The notes under the pieces: model-generated | Databases searched by the model: none | What the model was told of the DNA's origin: nothing | The model's input: only the letters and a program-made list of their open reading frames with translations | Part shown: piece after piece, positions 49,785-60,718 of the stretch | How positions within the stretch are numbered: the stretch's first letter is position 1 | Layout: each line of letters opens with the position of its first letter | NCBI RefSeq assembly: GCF_028743715.1 | Contig: NZ_CP117996.1 | Location: 1,364,001 to 1,428,000 of the forward strand | Direction: 5' to 3' | DNA: 64,000 nucleotides | Origin: Microbacterium sp. Clip185 | Lineage (GTDB): Bacteria; Actinomycetota; Actinomycetes; Actinomycetales; Microbacteriaceae | Program-made: the position numbers and the translations under genes

Positions 49785-52186
49785 TGGACCCGCGCGCCTG
49801 GCGACTGGTGCCCGCTGCCGCCCTCTCCTGGGTCGTCACGGCTGTCGCGATCACGCAACCGAAGGCGGCACCCGTCCTCGCACTGCTCTGCGGTGCCGCG
49901 GCCGTCGCGGCCGCGCTGACAGCGGCGCTCGTGGGGCGCCCGAACCGGAAGCGGATGTGGGTCCTCGCCACGCTCGCCCTGCTGCTCGGAGCGATCCCGG
50001 CGGTGTCGGTGTCCGTGCAGGATCCTGCCCGCGCGGCAGCCGTCGAGGCCGCCGGTGGCCACCGGGTGGGCGGCGAGTTCGCGGTCGTCGGCAAGATCGA
50101 GACGACGTCGCTGGGCTTTCGAACGGATGCGGTCACGATGTCGGTGTCCGCTGGGAGCGAGCCTCTCGCCTCCGGAGTGCCGGTGACGGTATTGATGCCG
50201 GAGCGTCCTGGTGGGGTCGAGATCGGTGCCGTCGTGCGGATCGAGGGAAGCGCGTTCCCCGCGGATCCCGGCGAACGCTCGGTCCTCGTCGTGCGCGCGG
50301 AGCGGGTCGAGCCGGTCCGGCCACCGCAGGATGTGGCGGCTGCATCCGCCTGGTTGCGGGAACGTCTCGCCGCGTCGACGCAGGGACTGCCCGTTCCCGG
50401 CGCAGGCCTCATCCCCGGCCTCGCCGTCGGAGACACCGGGGGCGTCGACGCGGAGCTGGAACAGCAGATGCGTACGGCGTCCCTTACCCATCTGACCGCC
50501 GTGTCCGGCGCGAACTGCGCCATCGTCGTCGGGCTCGCTTTCCTCCTCGCCGCTCGGTGCGGTGTCGGTCGCGCCGGGCGCGTCATCGCCGGGCTGTCGG
50601 CTCTCGGAGGGTTCGTCGTGCTGGTGACGCCCGAGCCCAGCGTGGTCCGCGCTGCGACGATGTCTGCGATCGCGATGCTCGCCTTGCTGCTCGGACGGCG
50701 GGGGAGCGGACTCGCCCTGCTCGCCCTGGCGGTGTGTGTCCTGCTGGCCGCCGATCCGTGGCTTGCGCTGTCGCTGGGGTTCGCGCTGTCGGTGGCGGCC
50801 ACGGCGGCGCTGCTCGTACTCGCCCCGCCCTTGGCGCGGGGCCTCGGCAGGTTCCTGCCCGCATCCCTCGCGCTCGCGCTGGCCGTACCGCTGTCGGCAC
50901 AGCTCGTCTGCGGTCCGCTCATCGTGCTCGTCAGCCCCGGTGTCGCGGTGTACGGCGTACCTGCGAACCTTCTCGCCGCACCCGCCGCCCCGGTCGCCAC
51001 CGTGCTCGGGCTGGCAGCGTGCCTTGCGGGGCCTGTTCCCGTGCTGCAGGCGGGGCTGACTGCCCTCACCTGGCTGCCGGCGGCGTGGATCGCTGGGATC
51101 GCGGGTGCTGTGGACCGACTGCCCGCCCGGATGCTCCCGTGGACGGAAGGGCTCCCCGGGCTCGTCGGTCTGGTGGTGGTGACAGCGGCCGTCACCGTGC
51201 TCCTTCTGCCGCCCGGCCGAGCCCGCCTCGCGCGGATCGTCCGCGCGATCGCGGCGGTGACGACGGCCGCCGCTGCGGCGACGATGGCGGGGATCCTCGT
51301 GGTCGACTCCGTCGTCATCCCGCTTTCGACGCCTCAGGAATGGAGCATCGCCATGTGCGATGTCGCTCAGGGGGACGCGATCGTGGTGCGCTCAGCCGGT
51401 GCCGTCATGCTCGTCGACACCGGACCGGAACCCGAGGCGCTGGCGTCGTGTCTCGCGAGGCTGGGGGTTGCGCGCATCGATCTGCTGGTCCTCACCCATT
51501 TCGACATCGACCACGTCGGTGGACTCGAGGGCGTGCCCGGCCCCGTGGGCCTGCTGGTGCACGGTCCCGCTGACGAGCGGGATGCCGCGCGGGTCCTTGC
51601 CGTCGGTGCTCAGGATGTCGTCGCCGCCGCGGCAGGCATGAGCGGCGTGCTGGGAGCGGCACGATGGCGGGTCCTGTGGCCGTCCGCGGATGCGGTGACA
51701 CCGGGCAACGACGCCAGCATCGTCGTCGAGGTCGAGGGTGGCGGAGTGCCGCGCACACTCATGCTGGGCGATCTGGGCGCCGATGCGCAGCGGGCCCTGC
51801 GTGCGGGTGGGCAGCTGCGGGGGCCTTACCAGGTGGTGAAGATCTCGCACCACGGCTCGGCGGATCAGGATGCGGGGCTGCAGCGCGAGATCGCGCCGAC
51901 GCTCGCACTCATCGGCGTGGGCGCCGACAACGACTACGGGCACCCGCGACAGGAGATCCTCGATCTCCTGTCCGCTCAGGGCGCGACCGTCGCGCGCACC
52001 GATCTGGACGGGCTGATCCTGGTGGCCGTCAGCGAGGGGCACCTCACCCTCTGGCGGGAGCGGGCAGACGCGACGTCGGCCGCCCTCGGTAGGCTGGGGG
52101 GATGGCGACCCGAAAGCCCACCCCGACGCGCAGCGCCATCCCGCAGCAGTCATGGCGGACCCCGGAACCGGCGCCGATCGTCCTGA
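49784..52186 (+). CDS. comEC: ComEC/Rec2 DNA uptake channel
   Basis: 800 residues. N-terminal membrane helices and an OB-like region come first, then the competence domain with multiple helices (AVSGANCAIVVGLAFLL and onward). The C-terminal metallo-beta-lactamase domain has THFDIDHVGG and SHHGSADQD as metal ligands; it is the proposed nuclease that degrades one strand. Start ATG 49784 overlaps the comEA stop. The last 28 residues (Arg/Ser/Pro-rich) overlap holA by 85 bases and look nonconserved. Many actinobacteria keep comEA/comEC without proven competence. Confidence 0.93.
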   Translation: MDPRAWRLVPAAALSWVVTAVAITQPKAAPVLALLCGAAAVAAALTAALVGRPNRKRMWVLATLALLLGAIPAVSVSVQDPARAAAVEAAGGHRVGGEFAVVGKIETTSLGFRTDAVTMSVSAGSEPLASGVPVTVLMPERPGGVEIGAVVRIEGSAFPADPGERSVLVVRAERVEPVRPPQDVAAASAWLRERLAASTQGLPVPGAGLIPGLAVGDTGGVDAELEQQMRTASLTHLTAVSGANCAIVVGLAFLLAARCGVGRAGRVIAGLSALGGFVVLVTPEPSVVRAATMSAIAMLALLLGRRGSGLALLALAVCVLLAADPWLALSLGFALSVAATAALLVLAPPLARGLGRFLPASLALALAVPLSAQLVCGPLIVLVSPGVAVYGVPANLLAAPAAPVATVLGLAACLAGPVPVLQAGLTALTWLPAAWIAGIAGAVDRLPARMLPWTEGLPGLVGLVVVTAAVTVLLLPPGRARLARIVRAIAAVTTAAAAATMAGILVVDSVVIPLSTPQEWSIAMCDVAQGDAIVVRSAGAVMLVDTGPEPEALASCLARLGVARIDLLVLTHFDIDHVGGLEGVPGPVGLLVHGPADERDAARVLAVGAQDVVAAAAGMSGVLGAARWRVLWPSADAVTPGNDASIVVEVEGGGVPRTLMLGDLGADAQRALRAGGQLRGPYQVVKISHHGSADQDAGLQREIAPTLALIGVGADNDYGHPRQEILDLLSAQGATVARTDLDGLILVAVSEGHLTLWRERADATSAALGRLGGWRPESPPRRAAPSRSSHGGPRNRRRSS

Positions 52187-53127
52187 TCTCCGGCCCCGAG
52201 GAGGTCTGCGCGGAGCGGGCGACCGCGAGGCTCCGCGACTACCTTCGCGCCGAAGACCCGAGCCTCGAGATCTCCGACATCGACGCCTCCGACTACACGG
52301 CGGGCACGCTCCTGGCCGTCAGTGCGCCGTCGTTGTTCGGGGAGCCGCGGTTGGTGCGCATCCGGAGTGTCGAGAAGTGCTCGGATGCCTTCCTGGCGGA
52401 GGCCCTGGCCTACCTCGAGAACCCGCAGGAGGGGGCGACGGTCGTGCTGCGCCACACCGGCGCGAGCGTGCGGGGTAAGAAGCTTCTGGAAGCGATCCGG
52501 TCAGGATCCGGCGGCGGCGTCGAGGTTGCGTGCCCCGCCATCAAGCGTGACTCCGACCGATACGACTTCGCGGCGAGCGAGTTCCGGGAGGCGGGGCGGC
52601 GCATCGCGCCCGCCGCGCTGCGCGCGCTCGTCGGGGCGTTCTCCGACGACCTGACCGAACTCGCCGCAGCCTGTCAGCAGCTGGTGAACGACGTCGAGGG
52701 CGACATCACCGAGCAGATCGTCGAGCGGTACTACGGCGGTCGGGTCGAGACCTCGGCCTTCACTGTGGCCGACACGGCCATCGCCGGCCGCTATGGAGAG
52801 GCGCTTCTGGCGCTGCGGCAGGCGCTCGACTCGGGCGCCGATCCGGTTCCGATGGTCGCGGCCATCGCGATGAAGCTGCGCACGATGGCCCGCGTGGCCG
52901 GCACGCGGGAGCCGTCCCGACAGCTCGCGACGCGACTGGGCATGAAGGACTGGCAGGTCGATCGTGCACGTCGAGACCTGTCGGGGTGGACCCAGGATTC
53001 GCTCGGTCTCGCGATACAGGCCACCGCCCGCGCCGACGCGGAGGTGAAGGGCGCCTCCCGTGATGCCGTGTTCGCCCTCGAACGCCTCGTCACGGTGATC
53101 GCCACGCGCGCCCCCTACGCGTCCTGA
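52102..53127 (+). CDS. holA: DNA polymerase III subunit delta
   Basis: 341 residues of the clamp-loader delta subunit, which opens the sliding clamp. Begins PIVLISGPEEVCAERATARL, then SLFGEPRLVRI, and ends with the C-terminal domain VDRARRDLSGWTQDSLGLAI. The ATG at 52102 lies inside comEC; TAGGCT ends six bases before it, supporting this start and an independent leaderless mRNA. It converges with rpsT over a shared terminator. Confidence 0.93.
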   Translation: MATRKPTPTRSAIPQQSWRTPEPAPIVLISGPEEVCAERATARLRDYLRAEDPSLEISDIDASDYTAGTLLAVSAPSLFGEPRLVRIRSVEKCSDAFLAEALAYLENPQEGATVVLRHTGASVRGKKLLEAIRSGSGGGVEVACPAIKRDSDRYDFAASEFREAGRRIAPAALRALVGAFSDDLTELAAACQQLVNDVEGDITEQIVERYYGGRVETSAFTVADTAIAGRYGEALLALRQALDSGADPVPMVAAIAMKLRTMARVAGTREPSRQLATRLGMKDWQVDRARRDLSGWTQDSLGLAIQATARADAEVKGASRDAVFALERLVTVIATRAPYAS

Positions 53128-53146
53128 GTCTCCTCTTCGGCAACGA

Positions 53147-53178
53147 CGAAGGCCCGCCGCAGCAGCGACGGGCCTTCG
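53147..53178. terminator. Bidirectional terminator between holA and rpsT
   Basis: Perfect 10-bp stem CGAAGGCCCG / CGGGCCTTCG (53147-53156 and 53169-53178), loop of 12 bases, between the convergent stops. Confidence 0.8.
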
Positions 53179-53191
53179 AGGTGGAACCGGC

Positions 53192-53452
53192 TCAGAGAGC
53201 GGCGACCTGCTTCGCGATCGCGGACTTGCGGTTCGCGGCCTGGTTCTTGTGGATGACGCCCTTGCTGACGGCCTTGTCGAGCTTCTTGGTGGCCGTGACG
53301 AGCGCCTTCTCGGCGGCGGCCTTGTCGCCACCGGCGACGGCCTCGCGGGTGCGACGCACCGCGGTCTTCAGTTCGCTCTTGACGGCCTTGTTGCGCTCGT
53401 GCGCCTTCTCGTTGGTCTTGTTGCGCTTGATCTGCGACTTGATGTTTGCCAC
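53192..53452 (-). CDS. rpsT: 30S ribosomal protein S20
   Basis: 86 residues, very basic and helical, starting [17 protein letters not shown] and ending [13 protein letters not shown]; binds 16S rRNA helices early in assembly. Starts with GTG at 53452. The ribosome site is weak, and a leader of about 110 bases reaches a TAGACT hexamer (minus strand, 53572 to 53567) at the 3' end of the hydrolase gene. S20 synthesis is autoregulated in E. coli; whether this leader does the same is unknown. Confidence 0.96.
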   Translation of the reverse strand: MANIKSQIKRNKTNEKAHERNKAVKSELKTAVRRTREAVAGGDKAAAEKALVTATKKLDKAVSKGVIHKNQAANRKSAIAKQVAAL

Positions 53453-53524
53453 GTGTCGTGAACTTTCGTTTCGGAGTCTGCTCGGAAGTTGCCGGTCAGC
53501 GGTAGAGGGGCGCTTCGCGGCGGT

Positions 53525-53550
53525 CGTGAAGAGCGGGAAAACCCTTCACG
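53525..53550 (-). other. Hairpin in the rpsT leader
   Basis: A 7-bp stem CGTGAAG / CTTCACG (53525-53531 and 53544-53550) with a 12-base loop, between the hydrolase stop and rpsT. It may be a weak terminator for the hydrolase gene or a leader structure of rpsT. Confidence 0.4.
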
Positions 53551-53569
53551 CGCAAGCCAAACAAGGAGT

Positions 53570-54307
53570 CTACCAGACCGGGTCCTTCGTACCCGCCTCG
53601 ATCGTCGCGATCGCCAGCGCGATGACCGCGTCGAACACATCCGGGCGCATCGCGGAGACGAGATGGCTCGTGCGTGGGATCACGATGAGCTCCGCGTGAG
53701 GAGCGATGCGCTGGAAGAGGCGTTCGCTCACACGCAGCTGGTCGTACTGCCCATTGACGAACCACAGCGGCACCCGGATGCGGGCGAGCGCCGCCAACAC
53801 GTCGAGCCGCGCGAGCTGGGCGAGCGCCCCGTCCTGCGCGTCGAGGGCATAACCGCCCGCGCCGAAGTCCGCACGGGTGTGCTCGGGGAGGGTTCGGGAG
53901 AGCACGTACTGCGTCAGTCGCATCCCGCGATCGGGGAGCGCATCGAAGCCGCGGGCCAGTGTGCGATACGTGCGCAGTCCCAGCCCGCGCGGCACCGCCG
54001 TGCAGGATGCGGCGATGAACCCGGCGATCGGCGGGCCATCGACCTGCCCTGCGTACTCGATGCACAACAGACCGCCCATCGAATGGCCGACCAGGAGAAC
54101 GGGTCCGCGTTCGGCGGAGGCGCGCACCGCGCGGTCGATCGTGGCGAACGCCTCGTCCAAGGTGAACGGCTCCGCCATGCGCGTACCGTGCCCGGGGAGG
54201 TCGACCGCCATCACGCCGATGCCCGTCGCTTCGAGGGTCTCCCGCTGCGCGCGCCACATGGATGCGGACGTGCGGATCCCGTGGACCAGGACCACCTGCA
54301 CCGTCAT
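53570..54307 (-). CDS. Alpha/beta-hydrolase
   Basis: 245 residues of the alpha/beta-hydrolase fold. VVLVHGIRTSASMW at the start supplies the HG oxyanion strand. Nucleophile Ser76 is in GHSMGG, a candidate acid is Asp189 (NGQYDQ), and catalytic His215 is in TSHLV. No signal peptide is seen. It resembles esterases or lactonases of small substrates; no substrate can be assigned. The ATG has TAGGCT (minus strand) six bases upstream, so it is probably leaderless. Divergent from lepA. Confidence 0.9.
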   Translation of the reverse strand: MTVQVVLVHGIRTSASMWRAQRETLEATGIGVMAVDLPGHGTRMAEPFTLDEAFATIDRAVRASAERGPVLLVGHSMGGLLCIEYAGQVDGPPIAGFIAASCTAVPRGLGLRTYRTLARGFDALPDRGMRLTQYVLSRTLPEHTRADFGAGGYALDAQDGALAQLARLDVLAALARIRVPLWFVNGQYDQLRVSERLFQRIAPHAELIVIPRTSHLVSAMRPDVFDAVIALAIATIEAGTKDPVW

Positions 54308-54313
54308 CGCACC

Positions 54314-54350
54314 AGCCTAGGCTCGGGCGGGTAGCCGCTCACCGTAGAAT
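54314..54350. promoter_or_regulatory. Divergent promoter elements of the hydrolase and lepA
   Basis: The 52 bases between the start codons contain a minus-strand TAGGCT (54319 to 54314, six bases before the hydrolase ATG) and a plus-strand TAGAAT (54345-54350, nine bases before the lepA ATG). Confidence 0.65.
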
Positions 54351-54359
54351 CGACGGAAC

Positions 54360-56204
<1,845 letters not shown>

Positions 56205-56255
56205 GGGATTCACATTCGGATCATGCGTCCAGGCCGGCTCGGTACGCTGGAGACC

Positions 56256-56906
56256 ATGCGCCGTGGGACCTTCCGGGACGAGACCGTCGACTACGCCGCC
56301 GTCGGGGCGACGCAGGCTTCCGACCTCCTCCAGTACCCGCCGGAGAAGAGCATTCCCGCCCAGGAGTCGTGGAAGCTCGGCAGTGGTGAGGAGCGCTTCC
56401 GCTCTGCGGGCGACGCGCTCCTGTCGTGGCGGGCGCTTCGCGACGGCGGCATCTCGATCGCAGAGGTGCGCCCCGCATCCGACCCGAGCTACTCGGGAGT
56501 CTCGTTCGACGACGAGGGGCAGCCGATCGCGCCCAGTCGCCTCGACGCCGACCAGCGCTTCGACGCCGACGGAACGCCGTATGTGGCCGCCGGTTCATCG
56601 GTGCACGTGCGCGGGCGCGTCGGCGGCTACCGCGTCGATGCGGAGCTGCGCGTGATCTTCGTGGTCGAGGAGAAGCGACGCATCGGTTTCGCCCTGGGCA
56701 CGGTGCGTGACTCGGTCGTCAGCGGCGAGGAATCGTTCATGATCGAATGGCGCGGCGATGACGAGGTGTGGTTCACCGTCCGCGCCTTCGACCGCCCGGT
56801 CTCGCCGCTGTATCGTCTGGTTCCCGCGCTCGTGCGCCGCCGCCGCCGCGAGCTCTTCGGCCGGTACCTGCGTGCGATCTCGCCCATGTACACGACCCCC
56901 GCCTGA
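56256..56906 (+). CDS. DUF1990 family protein
   Basis: 216 residues with the beta-rich DUF1990 pattern: VDYAAVGATQ at the start, ALLSWRALRDGGI, and IEWRGDDEVWFTVRAFDRPVSPLYRLVPAL, which resembles START/SRPBCC-type proteins with a large hydrophobic cavity. Function is not known. The ATG at 56256 is chosen because TACGCT ends seven bases before it and GGAGACC precedes it; an in-frame ATG at 56223 is less likely. Its stop overlaps hemW (ATGA). Confidence 0.85.
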   Translation: MRRGTFRDETVDYAAVGATQASDLLQYPPEKSIPAQESWKLGSGEERFRSAGDALLSWRALRDGGISIAEVRPASDPSYSGVSFDDEGQPIAPSRLDADQRFDADGTPYVAAGSSVHVRGRVGGYRVDAELRVIFVVEEKRRIGFALGTVRDSVVSGEESFMIEWRGDDEVWFTVRAFDRPVSPLYRLVPALVRRRRRELFGRYLRAISPMYTTPA

Positions 56907-58120
56907 TGACACCATCTGTTCTTCCCGACGGCGACCTCGCACCCGCCGACGGCGCTCTTCCCGAGGGTACGGCGGTGGATCCCACCACTGATTTCGGCGT
57001 CTACATCCATGTGCCGTATTGCCGGGTGCGTTGCGGATACTGCGACTTCAACACGTATACGGCCGACGAGTTGCGCGGACACCGCCGCGACGACTACCCC
57101 GACGACCTGAGCCGTGAGATCGCTCTGGCGACCCGGGTGCTGGCGTCCCACCCACGCCCGGCCCAGACGGTCTTCTTCGGCGGGGGCACACCGACCCTGC
57201 TGTCGTCGGCGGCGCTGGGCGGCATGCTGCACGCCGTCCGCGAGGGCTTCGGCATCGCAGAGGGCGCCGAGATCACCGTCGAGGCCAACCCGGATTCCGT
57301 GACCCACGCGTCGCTTGCCGAGCTGGCTGAGGCCGGGGTGACGCGCGTGTCGATCGGGATGCAATCGACCGTTCCGCACGTTCTGGCGGCCCTCGACCGC
57401 ACGCACGACCCCGCCAATGTGGCCGCAGCCGTCGCCGGAGCGCGAGCTGCCGGGCTCGATGTGAGCGTCGATCTCATCTACGGCGCACCGGGGGAGTCCC
57501 TGTCCGATTGGCGCGCCTCGGTCGAGGCCGCCTTGGCGCTGGAACCGGATCATCTCTCCGCCTACGCGCTCATCATCGAGGACGGCACAAAGCTCGCCCG
57601 CCGCATCCGCGCCGGCGAGGTCCCCGCGCCCGACGACGATCTGCAGGCAGAGATGTACGAGCTCGTCGACGATGCGATGGCGGATGCGGGCTTCGACTGG
57701 TATGAGGTCTCGAACTGGGCGCGCGGCGCCGAGCACCGCTCACGCCACAATCTCGCATATTGGCGCGGCACCGACTGGTGGGGGTTCGGACCGGGCGCTC
57801 ACAGCCACATCGCCGGCGTTCGCTGGTGGAACGTCAAGCACCCTGCCGCCTACGCTCAGAGGCTGTCGCTGGGTGCGTCGCCGGCGGCGGCCAGGGAGGT
57901 CCCCGACCAGGAGGCCCGCACGCTCGAGCGGATCCTCCTGGAGTCCCGCATCCGTGAGGGGCTGCCGATCGAGGTGGTTCCGAGCGACCGACGCAGCGCC
58001 GTAGCCGGGCTCATCGCCGACGGTCTCGTGGAGGGGGCGTCAGCACTGCGTGGACGCATCGTGCTGACGCGCCGCGGCCGGCTGCTCGCCGATGCGGTCG
58101 TGCGCGAGCTGACCGACTGA
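56906..58120 (+). CDS. hemW: Radical SAM heme chaperone HemW
   Basis: 404 residues. Radical SAM motif Cys39-x3-Cys43-x2-Cys46 (CRVRCGYC) for the 4Fe-4S cluster, then GGGTPTLLS for SAM binding and EANPDSVT. It resembles HemN but belongs to the HemW group, which binds and delivers heme rather than oxidising coproporphyrinogen III; older annotation as coproporphyrinogen oxidase is a likely misnomer. The N-terminal extension of about 28 residues is acidic and nonconserved. It converges with the esterase gene, one base apart. Confidence 0.93.
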   Translation: MTPSVLPDGDLAPADGALPEGTAVDPTTDFGVYIHVPYCRVRCGYCDFNTYTADELRGHRRDDYPDDLSREIALATRVLASHPRPAQTVFFGGGTPTLLSSAALGGMLHAVREGFGIAEGAEITVEANPDSVTHASLAELAEAGVTRVSIGMQSTVPHVLAALDRTHDPANVAAAVAGARAAGLDVSVDLIYGAPGESLSDWRASVEAALALEPDHLSAYALIIEDGTKLARRIRAGEVPAPDDDLQAEMYELVDDAMADAGFDWYEVSNWARGAEHRSRHNLAYWRGTDWWGFGPGAHSHIAGVRWWNVKHPAAYAQRLSLGASPAAAREVPDQEARTLERILLESRIREGLPIEVVPSDRRSAVAGLIADGLVEGASALRGRIVLTRRGRLLADAVVRELTD

Positions 58121-58121
58121 G

Positions 58122-59537
58122 TCAGTGGGTCAGCGCCGCGAGCGCCGCCGCGCGCGGCAGCGCCACATCGTGCGTCACGCTGTCGTAGCGGCGCACGAGC
58201 GAACCGTCGCGGAACGCGGGCCAGCCCGGGTCGCCGGTCTCGGCGAAACGTATCCAGTCGCCGTGCATCCGTGTCGCCAGCTCTTGCGGGGCATCGGTCC
58301 CGGCCATCGTGACCGCGCCTTCGTCTCCCAGCGCGTCGAAGACGAAGCCGATCTCCAGGGCGTGAGCAGCGCGGAGGTCGCGCACGGGACTCGGCCAGGC
58401 GAACTCGTAGACGAAGGTCGGGGCCGTGCGCCCGCGCGCGATCTCGACTGCCGGTTGGCGCACGACCAGATCCGTCAGGACCTGTCCGATGATCTCGCCC
58501 GGGGAGGCGGCAGGGAATGCCTCACGGTAGGCGCGCCACACGCCGCGGGGCAGGCGCTTCGCCAGAGCGAGCAGCGCGTACGTGCCGCGCGAGAGTTTGG
58601 CGAAGGCGGCGGGAGTGTCCCAGAGGCGGTACTCGTCGGTGTTCGTGCCGATGACCACCGGAACGTCGGCGCCGATGAGTGCGCGCCGGGGATTCTCCGG
58701 CAGGGTCGTCGGATCGATGGTCGCGTTGAAGCCCGGGGCGGCCTTGATGAGCGTCGAGTTCGCGGTCAGTTCATCCCTGGCCGCGACGAGTCGCTGCGGC
58801 GGGATCCGACGGAAGGCCTCCGCGGTGGCGGGGACTCCGAGCCGGCGGGCGATGTCTCGGGCGGGACGCGCGGCGCGCTCGGTCGTCGCGGCGTCCAGGG
58901 GTCCTGACTCGATGATCGCGCCCGCGAGAAAGGGACGCAGATCCTCGCGGGCCAGGAGTGCTGCCACCACGGCACCGCCGGCGGACTCGCCAAAGATCGT
59001 GATCCGAGAGGGGTCGCCGCCGAAGCGCGCGATGTTGCGGTGGGTCCACCGCAATGCCTCGGCGGCGTCGGCGAGCCCGATGTTGCGCGGCGCGTCGGGC
59101 AGGACCGAGAACCCTTCCGCTCCCAACCGGTAGTTCGCCGAGACGAAGACGACGCCGTCGCGTGCGAAGGGGGTGCCGTCGTAGGTGCTGATCGCCGCGG
59201 TGCCGCGCTCGAGCGCTCCACCGTGGAACCAGAGCATGACGGCGGCGCCGTCCGCCTGCTCGGGCCGCCACACATTGACGGTCAGGATGTCGTCGCCGGG
59301 GATGATCGTCGACGGGAGGAGCTTGCCGATCTCACCAGGGTACGGCGACTGCGGCGACGTGGGGCCGAAGCCCGTGGCCTCGCGAACGCCTTCCCACTCC
59401 GCGACCGGCTCGGGCAGGGCGAATCTGCGCGAGCCGACAGGAGGCTCGGCATACGGGATGGCGAGGTAACGCTCGATCCCCTCGGTGCGGGTCCCGGAAA
59501 CGGCTCCGGCCTCGGTGTGGACGACAGGATGCGACAT
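58122..59537 (-). CDS. Type-B carboxylesterase
   Basis: 471 residues. Carboxylesterase family: nucleophile Ser185 in FGESAGG; the oxyanion HGG motif in FHGGALERG; LTVNVWRPE near residue 85. The catalytic Glu and His lie further on (the His not pinned by eye). The start is ATG 59537 with GAGGAGG upstream. No signal peptide is seen, so it is probably cytosolic. Substrate unknown; such enzymes hydrolyse p-nitrobenzyl or aryl esters. Confidence 0.92.
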   Translation of the reverse strand: MSHPVVHTEAGAVSGTRTEGIERYLAIPYAEPPVGSRRFALPEPVAEWEGVREATGFGPTSPQSPYPGEIGKLLPSTIIPGDDILTVNVWRPEQADGAAVMLWFHGGALERGTAAISTYDGTPFARDGVVFVSANYRLGAEGFSVLPDAPRNIGLADAAEALRWTHRNIARFGGDPSRITIFGESAGGAVVAALLAREDLRPFLAGAIIESGPLDAATTERAARPARDIARRLGVPATAEAFRRIPPQRLVAARDELTANSTLIKAAPGFNATIDPTTLPENPRRALIGADVPVVIGTNTDEYRLWDTPAAFAKLSRGTYALLALAKRLPRGVWRAYREAFPAASPGEIIGQVLTDLVVRQPAVEIARGRTAPTFVYEFAWPSPVRDLRAAHALEIGFVFDALGDEGAVTMAGTDAPQELATRMHGDWIRFAETGDPGWPAFRDGSLVRRYDSVTHDVALPRAAALAALTH

Positions 59538-59594
59538 ACGACCTCCTCTCGCGAGTCTACGGGCGGCTTCCGGAGACTCGCGGCCCGAGCGCGC

Positions 59595-59600
59595 TAGAAT
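59595..59600 (+). promoter_or_regulatory. -10 element of hrcA
   Basis: TAGAAT at 59595-59600, whose last base is the first base of the CIRCE element. The two are read as one control site. Confidence 0.7.
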
Positions 59601-59626
59601 TGGCACTCCCAGACCTCGAGTGCCAG
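59600..59626 (+). promoter_or_regulatory. CIRCE operator of hrcA-dnaJ
   Basis: TTGGCACTC - 9 bases - GAGTGCCAG (59600-59608 and 59618-59626); the inner 8 bp TGGCACTC / GAGTGCCA are perfectly symmetric. Consensus is TTAGCACTC-N9-GAGTGCTAA. It lies at the transcription start and touches the ribosome site AGGAGG, so HrcA bound here would block both steps. Confidence 0.93.
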
Positions 59627-59638
59627 GAGGGAGTGCGC

Positions 59639-60676
59639 ATGGTCAGCGATCGGGGACTCGACGTGCTTCGGGCGATCGTCCAGGACTACGTCGAGACGCG
59701 TGAACCCGTCGGCAGCAAGTCGATCGTCGAACGTCACTCGTTCGGCGTGTCCGCTGCGACGATCCGCAACGACATGGCGCTGCTCGAGGACGAGGAGCTC
59801 ATCACCGCACCCCACACCTCGTCCGGCCGGGTGCCCACAGACAAGGGCTACCGCGTCTTCGTGAACCACCTCGCCGAGCTGCGCCCGCTCACGAGCGCCC
59901 AGCGCTCGGCGATCACGGCATTCCTCGGAGCTCCGGCAGATCTGGACGACATGCTCGGACGCACGGTGCGCGCCCTTACCCAGCTCACCGGACAGGTCGC
60001 TCTCGTGCAGTACCCCTCGTTCGAGCGGGCGAGTATCACCCATGTCGAGCTCGTCCACCTCGGCGGGTCGCGCCTTGTCGTCGTGCTCGTCACCGATACC
60101 GGCCGGGTGTCGCAGCGTCTGATGGCGGGCCCCGAGCCGCTCGAGGAGTCGGATGTCGCGACGCTGCGTGCGCAGGTGTCGGTGCTGGTCACCGGGCGAC
60201 CGGTGCGCGAGGGCACGCAACGGGTCGCGCAGGCACTGGCCGAGACGCTGACCGACAGCCGGGCCGACCGTGCCCTCGGCGCGCTGCTTCGCACGGTCGG
60301 CGAAGAGCTCGACGAGTTCCGCCAGGACCGGTTGGTGATGGCGGGAAGCGCCAACCTCGCCCGCGCGGAAGGCGACTTCCGCGGCAGCATCTACCCGCTT
60401 CTGGAAGCGATCGAGGAGCAGGTCACGCTGCTGCGTCTGATGGGTGAGATGGTGGCCGACGAGCAGGGGCTCGCCGCATCCATCGGGCGCGAGAACGAGG
60501 CGTTCGGACTTGTCGAGGCGTCGGTCGTGGCCAGCGACTACGACACGACCGGAGGGCAGGCGCGCGTGGGCGTGCTCGGCCCAACTCGCATGGACTACTC
60601 CAGCAACCTCGCGGCCGTCCGTGCCGTGGCTCACTATCTGAGTCGTCTGCTGGAAGAAGACGAACGCGCGCGTTGA
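59639..60676 (+). CDS. hrcA: Heat-inducible transcription repressor HrcA
   Basis: 345 residues. N-terminal winged helix (ISGxR-like region VLRAIVQDYVETREPVGSKS; AATIRNDMALLEDEELI) and HTSSGRVPTDKGYR, then the GAF-like dimerisation domain. It represses its own operon and other CIRCE genes at normal temperature, with GroEL as cofactor. ATG 59639 with AGGAGG upstream is preferred (GTG 59633 possible). The CIRCE in front shows autoregulation. Confidence 0.97.
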   Translation: MVSDRGLDVLRAIVQDYVETREPVGSKSIVERHSFGVSAATIRNDMALLEDEELITAPHTSSGRVPTDKGYRVFVNHLAELRPLTSAQRSAITAFLGAPADLDDMLGRTVRALTQLTGQVALVQYPSFERASITHVELVHLGGSRLVVVLVTDTGRVSQRLMAGPEPLEESDVATLRAQVSVLVTGRPVREGTQRVAQALAETLTDSRADRALGALLRTVGEELDEFRQDRLVMAGSANLARAEGDFRGSIYPLLEAIEEQVTLLRLMGEMVADEQGLAASIGRENEAFGLVEASVVASDYDTTGGQARVGVLGPTRMDYSSNLAAVRAVAHYLSRLLEEDERAR

Positions 60677-60718
60677 GCGCGCGACACGATTCCGCGGGAC
60701 GCGGACGGGAAGGCTGAA

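Noticed and set aside
56906-58120. Oxygen-independent coproporphyrinogen III oxidase (HemN)
   Set aside because: The sequence, length and lepA linkage fit HemW; no HemN-specific N-terminal region is seen.
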